Shown: positions 33,440-38,378 of the stretch, piece by piece
Position numbering within the stretch: position 1 is the stretch's first letter
Layout of the letters: each line of letters opens with the position of its first letter
Assembly: GCA_017438975.1 (NCBI GenBank)
Contig: JAFRUH010000020.1
Coordinates: 1-38,378 of the forward strand
Direction: 5' to 3'
Source of the DNA: Bacteroidales bacterium
GTDB lineage: Bacteria; Bacteroidota; Bacteroidia; Bacteroidales; UBA932
DNA length: 38,378 nt
The notes under the pieces: generated by a model
What the model was told of the DNA's origin: nothing
Databases searched by the model: none
What the model saw: only the letters and a program-made list of their open reading frames with translations
Program-made: the position numbers and the translations under genes

Positions 33440-33880
33440 TCAAAGCATCGCTTCGCAGCCCTCGAGGATGTCCTGAAAAGCGGTTTCGAAATCGCCCGTA
33501 TACCAGGGATCGGCCACATCGCGTCCGACGCCGGTGTAGGACATCAGGAGATGGATCTTTCCCTCCGGATCATCCGGAATCACATATCGAATCCAACGCA
33601 GGTTCGAGGCATCCATGCAGACAATGCGGTCGAAGCGGTCATAATCGGCACGCGTAACCTGCCTGGCGCGCTTGGCACTGTCGAACGGCACGCCGTGCTG
33701 GTTCAGGCAGCGTTTCGCAGGCGGATAGATCGGATTGCCGGTTTCCTCGTCCGAGACGGCGGCGGACTCGATATAGTACCGGTTCTCCAGTCCCCTTGCC
33801 CTCACGAGCGCCTTCAGGATGAATTCCGCCATGGGACTCCGGCAGATATTCCCGTGGCAGACGAAGAGGATCCTTATCAT
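33440..33880 (-). CDS. Low-molecular-weight protein-tyrosine phosphatase
   Basis: The 146-aa cytoplasmic enzyme has the P-loop right at its N-terminus: FVCHGNICRSP, with nucleophile Cys8 and Arg14 (CX5R). The general acid is in DVADPWYTGDF near residue 125. It hydrolyses phosphotyrosine; in Gram-negative bacteria such enzymes (Wzb/Etp class) often partner with capsule tyrosine kinases, but there is no kinase here. Length is typical. It is the last gene of the run pseudouridine synthase - epimerase - DUF362 - phosphatase, starting 8 bases after the DUF362 stop. Between its stop and the next gene (33366-33439) there is only a weak 5-bp hairpin. Confidence 0.95.
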   Translation of the reverse strand: MIRILFVCHGNICRSPMAEFILKALVRARGLENRYYIESAAVSDEETGNPIYPPAKRCLNQHGVPFDSAKRARQVTRADYDRFDRIVCMDASNLRWIRYVIPDDPEGKIHLLMSYTGVGRDVADPWYTGDFETAFQDILEGCEAML

Positions 33881-33888
33881 CGTTCCTC

Positions 33889-34926
33889 TCAGCGCCGGTC
33901 TATATCAACCAGGTTATACTTCGTTACGCCCAGGCCGATGCTTTCGGCGTATTCCAGGATATGCAGGCCGTGCTGACGGTTGATCCGCTCCTGGAGCGGC
34001 TTGGCATCATCTCCGGAAGCATCCGCATGGTTGAAGACGAGGTCCGTGCACGCCTTGTCCAGCGCAACCGGATCGACGGAAGCTAGGATGCCAATATCCT
34101 TGAGTCGCGGTGCGGCAGGATTCCCATCGCAGTCACAGTCCACGGACATATTGTTCATTACGTTGATATAGAGGATGTTCCGTCCTTCCTGTTTGAAATA
34201 GTCATGGACAGCCTGTGCGGCGGCGGCCATACTCTCCAGGAATCCGTCCTGGTCATCCGACATCCAGCGGGTCGTGCTCCGGCCGGCGGAATGGATATAC
34301 AACTTGCCGGAAGAGGAGGCCACGCCGATGCTCTGGTTCTTAAGGACACCGCCGAATCCGCCCATCGCATGTCCTTTGAAATGGGCAAGGTTCACCATGA
34401 AATCATAGTTCTGCAGATGCGAGCCCACGATGTCGTACTTGATGTGCTTGCTGTCCTTGACGGGAATCTGGATCTCCCCTTCGGCGTCCATGATATCTAC
34501 GGGCGCCACTTTTTCATATCCCCGTTCGGCGATCGCCTTGCGGTGTTTCTCGGTCGTGGAGCGGTTTCCGCCATAGGCCGTGTTGCACTCCACCAGCGTT
34601 CCGCCGACCTTGAGGACGAGATCCTTGATGAGATCCGGGTTCAGGTGGTTGCTCCGGGAAGACTCTCCGGTAGAGATTTTCACCGCAACCCGTCCCGAGG
34701 GAGTGACCCCCAGGGCTTCGTAAACCCTGACCAGGCCCTGTGCGCTGATATCTGACGTGAAATAGACGGTCGGAGCGTCCGGATCCGGATTCGCCGTAAC
34801 CGGAACGACGGGATCCGAGGGTGCCGGATCGGTAGCGGGGTCGGAGGCTGCTTTTTTCTGCAGGCTGCAGGTGGAGGCCGACAGGGTCAGGCAGGAGAGG
34901 AGCAAAAACAGGGCTATCTTTTTCAT
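33889..34926 (-). CDS. Exported DUF362-domain protein
   Basis: The 345-aa protein has a signal sequence (MKKIALFLLLSCLTLSASTC); Cys20 could be lipidated but the preceding Thr makes the lipobox weak. A Pro/Asp-rich linker (about 28-50) leads to a DUF362 domain (PF04015): RVAVKISTGESSRSNHLNPDLIKDLV, VECNTAYGGNRSTTEKH, INLAHFKGH-like VNLAHFKGHAMGGFGG, and the C-terminal DPVALDKACTDLV. DUF362 proteins are often fused to 4Fe-4S domains; this one has no ferredoxin module, only a CDCDGNPA patch. Molecular function is unknown. Its ATG overlaps the epimerase stop (ATGA), so translation is coupled. Confidence 0.88.
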   Translation of the reverse strand: MKKIALFLLLSCLTLSASTCSLQKKAASDPATDPAPSDPVVPVTANPDPDAPTVYFTSDISAQGLVRVYEALGVTPSGRVAVKISTGESSRSNHLNPDLIKDLVLKVGGTLVECNTAYGGNRSTTEKHRKAIAERGYEKVAPVDIMDAEGEIQIPVKDSKHIKYDIVGSHLQNYDFMVNLAHFKGHAMGGFGGVLKNQSIGVASSSGKLYIHSAGRSTTRWMSDDQDGFLESMAAAAQAVHDYFKQEGRNILYINVMNNMSVDCDCDGNPAAPRLKDIGILASVDPVALDKACTDLVFNHADASGDDAKPLQERINRQHGLHILEYAESIGLGVTKYNLVDIDRR

Positions 34927-35591
34927 AATGTGATGGATTTTCTGAAAATGGGTATCGTTTCTTCCAGGGCCATGCCCTTCCGGTAAATGCCGGCGGTTCC
35001 GCCGACGAAGATGCCCGCGCCGAGTCCGGCCATATAGGCGGCCCGCTCCGCACTGACGCTGCCGTCCACGGATATTTCAATGTCCGGGCATCCTTTATCA
35101 TCGAGGAAGCGGCGGCATTCCCTTACCTTGTCCATGATTCCTTCGACCATCTTCGCCCCGGCGAAACCGGGATGGACCAGCATCAGGGTTACGGTATCGA
35201 GGTAGGCCAGATGGGGTTCCAGCTCTTCCACGGGTGTCAGGGGGTTGACGGCGAGGCCGAAGCGGGCTCCGGTTCCATGGACCTTTTCCGCCAGGGCCAG
35301 GTAGTCCACCTCTTTCAGTTCGACATGGGCGGTAAAGATGTCCTGCGGCCGCAGGGAGAGCTTTCCGAACATGAGCCAGGGGTCCGTGACCATGAAATGA
35401 CAATCGAGCGGAAGATGAGTCTTGCCCTGCATGGCCTTGATGAAATCGGGGCCGAATGTCAGGTTCGGAACGAAATGCGCGTCCATGACATCGACATGGA
35501 GCATATCGACGCCCAGCTTCTCCAGAATCCGGATATCCTTTTCCAGATTCAGGAGGTCCGAGCACATGACTGATACTGAAATCTTATTCAT
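34923..35591 (-). CDS. Ribulose-phosphate / D-allulose-6-phosphate 3-epimerase family
   Basis: The 222-aa TIM-barrel enzyme starts MNKISVSVMCSDLLNLEKDI. Metal- and substrate-binding residues of the family are in LHVDVMDAHFVPNLTFG (His32, Asp34), LDCHFMVTDP (His65) and IEISVDGSVS (Asp near 175), with a phosphate-binding end GGTAGIYRKG. It interconverts ketopentose or ketohexose phosphates at C3. The VMCSDLL opening and long EISVDGS segment resemble AlsE (allulose-6-phosphate epimerase) as much as Rpe, so the exact substrate is open. I start at 35591; the upstream ORF extension adds six residues that sit over the end of the preceding gene. Gap to that gene is 4 bases. Confidence 0.9.
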   Translation of the reverse strand: MNKISVSVMCSDLLNLEKDIRILEKLGVDMLHVDVMDAHFVPNLTFGPDFIKAMQGKTHLPLDCHFMVTDPWLMFGKLSLRPQDIFTAHVELKEVDYLALAEKVHGTGARFGLAVNPLTPVEELEPHLAYLDTVTLMLVHPGFAGAKMVEGIMDKVRECRRFLDDKGCPDIEISVDGSVSAERAAYMAGLGAGIFVGGTAGIYRKGMALEETIPIFRKSITL

Positions 35592-35595
35592 ATGA

Positions 35596-36330
35596 TTACT
35601 GATTGTCAAAGGATTCCAGCCCTTTCCAGGAGGAAGGAAGCGGGGCGGTAACGGTCATCTCCTCCTTGCGGACGGGATGGACGAAACGGATGCTGCGTGC
35701 GTGGAGGCTGATCCCTCCGTCCGGATTGGACCGGGGGGCACCGTATTTCAGGTCCCCCTTGATCGGGCAGCCGATCCCGGCGAGCTGGCAACGGATCTGG
35801 TGATGCCGGCCGGTCAGGAGTTCCACTTCGATCAGGTGGTACCGGTCGGTATCGCCGATATGGCGGTAGACCAGCTTCGCCAGTTTGGCGTCCCTGGGCA
35901 TGGATCCATCCTTTCGGGGGCGGACGATGACCGATTTATTGGCCTTCTCATTCCTCAGGAGCCAGTCCTCCAGGGTATCGGTCTCTTTCGGAGGCAGGTT
36001 CCCGCTGAGCGCCCAGTAAATCTTGTGCGCCGCGCCTTCCCGGAACAGTTCCGACATCCTCTCCAGGGCCTTCGAAGTTTTCGCAAAAACGGTCACCCCG
36101 CTGACGGGACGGTCCAGCCGGTGCGGAACGCCCATGAAGACCTGGCCGGGCTTCCCGTCCCGGCCGGCGATGAAAGCCTTGAGGGTTTCTGACAGGGGTT
36201 CATCCCCCGTCTTGTCCCCCTGGACGATCTCCCCCGCCCTCTTGTTGAAAACCAGGAGGTGATTGTCTTCATAAAGGATCCGGCCGGAGATATCTGCGGA
36301 CTCCGCTTCCGAAAGCATTCTATAGATCAT
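35596..36330 (-). CDS. RluA-family pseudouridine synthase
   Basis: The 244-aa enzyme converts uridines to pseudouridine in rRNA or tRNA. The catalytic Asp73 sits in PHRLDRPVSGV, preceded by ILYEDNHLLVFNKRAGEIVQ and followed by ALSGNLPPKE. The conserved binding block ELLTGRHHQIRCQLAGIGCPIKGDLKYG is complete. There is no S4 domain, so it is of the short RluA/RluC-like type common in Bacteroidetes. The start at 36330 lies only four bases after a TATATTTG box, so the mRNA is nearly leaderless; ATG 36318 (MLSEAES) is the alternative. It heads the four-gene operon running to the tyrosine phosphatase. Confidence 0.93.
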   Translation of the reverse strand: MIYRMLSEAESADISGRILYEDNHLLVFNKRAGEIVQGDKTGDEPLSETLKAFIAGRDGKPGQVFMGVPHRLDRPVSGVTVFAKTSKALERMSELFREGAAHKIYWALSGNLPPKETDTLEDWLLRNEKANKSVIVRPRKDGSMPRDAKLAKLVYRHIGDTDRYHLIEVELLTGRHHQIRCQLAGIGCPIKGDLKYGAPRSNPDGGISLHARSIRFVHPVRKEEMTVTAPLPSSWKGLESFDNQ

Positions 36331-36334
36331 ACCG

Positions 36335-36342
36335 CAAATATA
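36335..36342 (-). promoter_or_regulatory. -7 box for the pseudouridine synthase operon
   Basis: TATATTTG on the minus strand (36342-36335) is an exact match, four bases before ATG 36330. Its spacer contains the T run of the upstream terminator. The -33 region (about GCTG) is poor. Confidence 0.5.
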
Positions 36343-36343
36343 C

Positions 36344-36392
36344 AAAAAAAGGCGGTGACTATCAGCCTTCCGACTGTTTCGTCACCCCCTTT
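36344..36392 (-). terminator. Terminator of the SusD-phosphoesterase operon
   Basis: On the minus strand a 12-bp stem (36392-36381 with 36359-36348, one mismatch) encloses a 21-base loop with a small inner stem (CAGTC/GGCTG). It is followed by seven T (36350-36344). It lies 20 bases after the phosphoesterase stop at 36413 and directly abuts the next promoter. Confidence 0.8.
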
Positions 36393-36412
36393 CAAACGAT
36401 TAAGAGAAAAAT

Positions 36413-38203
36413 CTAGTTGCTTGCGAACCCTCCATAGTCGACGGTAAACGCGCTGCAGCGGTAGACATTGGTCTCCTTGCTGGTCGGGATGGTCTGCGTG
36501 GCGACCACCTCCCAGTTCTTCTCGGCGCTTGGCTTGCCCGAGGCCGGAACATAGTACCAGTAGTGGCTCGCCGTGCTGGTGGCATATGACGTGGAGTTCT
36601 TGTTCAGTTCGTTGAAATAGAACGAAGATACGCACACGTCGGTGCTGCCCCCGTCGCCGAGCCGCTTGAAATCTCCGACCTTTACTCCGTCCTGGAAGAG
36701 TTCGACCTTCCAGTAGGTGGCGTCATCGTTCCAGACGACCGCGACGAAGGCGTTCTTGAAGACCTGGTTGCCCTTGGCGAAGATGTTCGACGAGCCCCCG
36801 ACGTTGAGCGAACCCGCCCCGCCGCTCGAGGTCGTCGTCCAGGCGTACTGGTAACCCTTGGTGCCGGAGTAGATCTGGTCGCCGTCGTAGACACGCATCT
36901 GGAAGCCGAAGTCGTCCTTGGTGCTCTTGGCGACCCAGTTCGTGATGGTCCCGTTCTTGGCGTCGCACTCGTACAGGCTGTAGCCGTTCGGCTGGCCGTT
37001 CGTGTTGAGGTTGCTGCTCCACCACGCGCCGCAGGCCGCTCCGTGGACATGCTCATAGATAGGAAGTCCGCTCTTCGTCCTGTAGGAGTTGTGGAGGTAG
37101 TTCTGCGGATAGTGGGTGTGCCCGATCATGATGTGGGCCTCCTTGAAGGCCTTCAGGGCCGTCAGGAACTCCGTGTAGTATGCGTCGGTCTTGTTGACGC
37201 TCGCACCGCCCGATGCAGCACCTCCCCGGAAGGGGATGTGGCAGCACAGCACCACGCACTTCTCGGCCTTGTTCTGGACGAGGTCGAGGTCCGCCTGGAG
37301 CCATTTCCACTGGTAGGTGGTGAACCCGCCGTTGTATTCCCAGGTAGCCTTGTTGGGGCTCGAGTTGGTTTTCGGTACGGTGGCGAGGACATCGTCCATG
37401 ACGACGACGTGGATGTTCCCCCGGTTGAAAGAGTAGTCGGTCGGCCCGAAAGTCTCGAAGAAATTGGCCGTCGCGTCGTAATCCGTTCCCGCGGAAGCAT
37501 CGTGGTCATGGTTCCCGATGCACTGGAAGAACGGTATGTAGCGGTTGCCCGCCTTGACGTTGGACATGGATCTCTTCATGCCGTCCCAGGTGTTCCGGCT
37601 GTCGAAGATGATGTCCCCGAGCGTGATGGCGTACGGGTTGGGATACTTCGAGGCGAAGGTCGTGAGCGTGCTCTGGATGTTGGGGATGGTCTCGGAAGTG
37701 TACCGCTGGACCTGCGCGTCGGTCTGGCACTGCGGGTCTCCGATCATCACGAGGGTGAACTTGTCTTCGGGCGCTGCCAGTGGCGTAAGGGTGAAGTCGT
37801 AGCGGTTCTGCCTGTCCCGGACGATCGTTCCCGGCGAGAAGAAGGCCGGAAGGTGCGTCCCCGGGTCGAGGGGAACCTCGTAGCCGGAAGGGATGCTGAG
37901 GTAGGCCTTCCGGGCATACCGGCTGCCGACGATCTGGTAGACCCCGTTCGCGTCGGTCACGACGTAGGTATACCCGTCAGTGACCGGGACCCCGGCGATC
38001 GGCTTACCCGAAGGGTCGGCTACGATGCCGATCATGTTCGCCTCTTCGCTGATCTTTGTCCCGTTGAGTTCGGCCAGGCGGCTGGTTTCCTTTCCGCCGC
38101 CCTCCTCCTTGCCGGAGCCTTCAGGATCGACCTTGTTGTTGCAGGCAGCCCCCGCCAGGAGGGCCGCCGCAACCATCAGAACGTTGATAATCCTTTTCAT
38201 CAT
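36413..38203 (-). CDS. Secreted calcineurin-like phosphoesterase lipoprotein
   Basis: The 596-aa protein starts with a lipoprotein-type signal (MMKRIINVLMVAAALLAGAAC, Cys21) and a Gly/Glu-rich linker. The N-terminal Ig-like domain (about 55-142: MIGIVADPSGKPIAGVPVTD, FTLTPL) is the usual metallophosphatase N-domain. The catalytic domain (about 148-390) has the metal ligands GDPQ (Asp156), LGDIIFD (Asp197), GNHDHD (Asn231, His232), CCHIPF and GHTHYPQ. A C-terminal beta-rich domain (about 430-596) completes the three-part form known in Bacteroides. Substrate could be a phosphate mono- or diester; not shown by sequence. ATG at 38200 (second Met) is an alternative start. It lies 3 bases after the SusD stop, so it is part of that operon. 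Confidence 0.92.
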   Translation of the reverse strand: MMKRIINVLMVAAALLAGAACNNKVDPEGSGKEEGGGKETSRLAELNGTKISEEANMIGIVADPSGKPIAGVPVTDGYTYVVTDANGVYQIVGSRYARKAYLSIPSGYEVPLDPGTHLPAFFSPGTIVRDRQNRYDFTLTPLAAPEDKFTLVMIGDPQCQTDAQVQRYTSETIPNIQSTLTTFASKYPNPYAITLGDIIFDSRNTWDGMKRSMSNVKAGNRYIPFFQCIGNHDHDASAGTDYDATANFFETFGPTDYSFNRGNIHVVVMDDVLATVPKTNSSPNKATWEYNGGFTTYQWKWLQADLDLVQNKAEKCVVLCCHIPFRGGAASGGASVNKTDAYYTEFLTALKAFKEAHIMIGHTHYPQNYLHNSYRTKSGLPIYEHVHGAACGAWWSSNLNTNGQPNGYSLYECDAKNGTITNWVAKSTKDDFGFQMRVYDGDQIYSGTKGYQYAWTTTSSGGAGSLNVGGSSNIFAKGNQVFKNAFVAVVWNDDATYWKVELFQDGVKVGDFKRLGDGGSTDVCVSSFYFNELNKNSTSYATSTASHYWYYVPASGKPSAEKNWEVVATQTIPTSKETNVYRCSAFTVDYGGFASN

Positions 38204-38206
38204 ACG

Positions 38207-38378
38207 CTATTCCCATCCCCAGTTCTGGGTGATGTTCGGGTTAAGGAGAAGGACGGAGTTGGAGTTGACGGGATACAGGTACTTCTTCTGCGCGAACTCG
38301 AGGGCGTAGTGGAAGATCAGGTACCCGTGGTCCCCTTCGGACAGCGAGAAGCTCTGGTCGGCGCCGCTGTTCGCGATG
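38207..38378 (-). CDS. SusD/RagB-family nutrient-binding lipoprotein, C-terminal fragment
   Basis: The last 56 residues of a gene that continues beyond the right edge: a GDHGYLIFHYALEFAQKK helix, KYLYPVNSNSV and the SusD-type ending LNPNITQNWGWE, then TAG at 38209-38207. The KYLYP...NPN.TQN..W pattern is the classic C-terminus of SusD/RagB outer-membrane glycan- or nutrient-binding proteins, which pair with a SusC TonB transporter expected further right. The phosphoesterase gene follows after 3 bases. Confidence 0.92.
   Translation of the reverse strand, partial: IANSGADQSFSLSEGDHGYLIFHYALEFAQKKYLYPVNSNSVLLLNPNITQNWGWE

Noticed and set aside
31270-33440. Attachment-site repeat of the tRNA-Asp 3' end flanking the two-gene cassette
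   Set aside because: I looked for a second copy of the T-arm/acceptor sequence after the cassette and found none, and there is no integrase, so an integrated element is not demonstrated.
33417-33440. Hairpin GAGGG-TTACT-CCCTC after the tyrosine phosphatase gene as a terminator
   Set aside because: Only a 5-bp stem and no T run follows on the minus strand.
1-38378. CRISPR array, insertion sequence or prophage
   Set aside because: No regularly spaced repeats, transposase, integrase or phage structural genes are visible on either strand.

Overview
The window reads as Bacteroidales chromosome. Most promoters I can find follow the Bacteroidetes pattern (TTTG near -33, TAnnTTTG near -7). The gene content also fits: a SusD-family C-terminus, DUF4906/FimB-type lipoproteins, a DPP4-like peptidase, a GH88 hydrolase, NifJ and ATP-type PEP carboxykinase. 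Base composition is fairly GC-rich except for one A/T-richer patch near 31.3-33.4 kb. The genus cannot be fixed from this sequence alone.

Layout. 1-7.4 kb is central metabolism: the 3' end of pckA and its terminator, a TonB-dependent receptor (minus strand) whose start is damaged by a 34-bp tandem duplication, then fabD and nifJ. 7.4-11.6 kb holds an exported alpha/beta hydrolase, a minus-strand ferredoxin-LysR pair (the 57-aa ferredoxin is short and easily missed), and a divergent DUF1573 lipoprotein coupled to a heavy-metal-exporter-like permease. 11.7-16.0 kb is a parE - acyltransferase - acyl-CoA ligase run. 16.0-21.7 kb is a tight minus-strand operon: a HAMP-type membrane protein without output domain, TrkH, a RecD-like helicase and a DPP4-like peptidase. 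21.9-26.2 kb has a ROK regulator, a DUF47 protein and two fimbrial-type lipoproteins. 26.2-31.1 kb has uvrA with a Stealth sugar-phosphate transferase behind it, and a divergent GH88 lipoprotein.

31.2-33.4 kb is a tRNA-Asp(GUC) with a terminator, followed by two convergent genes I do not recognise. Their A/T-richer composition makes them the best candidate in the window for something undescribed. 33.4-36.3 kb is a compact operon of pseudouridine synthase, ribulose/allulose-phosphate epimerase, exported DUF362 protein and low-molecular-weight tyrosine phosphatase. 36.4-38.4 kb is the end of a SusD gene followed by a secreted calcineurin-like phosphoesterase, which looks like the tail of a nutrient-acquisition operon.

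No CRISPR array, transposase, integrase or rRNA is visible. No gene-free stretch exceeds about 200 bases; the longest (21,711-21,902) holds divergent promoters. Apart from the two-gene cassette, most genes belong to known families. The other points of interest are architectural: interlocked divergent promoters, near-leaderless starts, overlapping genes and the receptor start.
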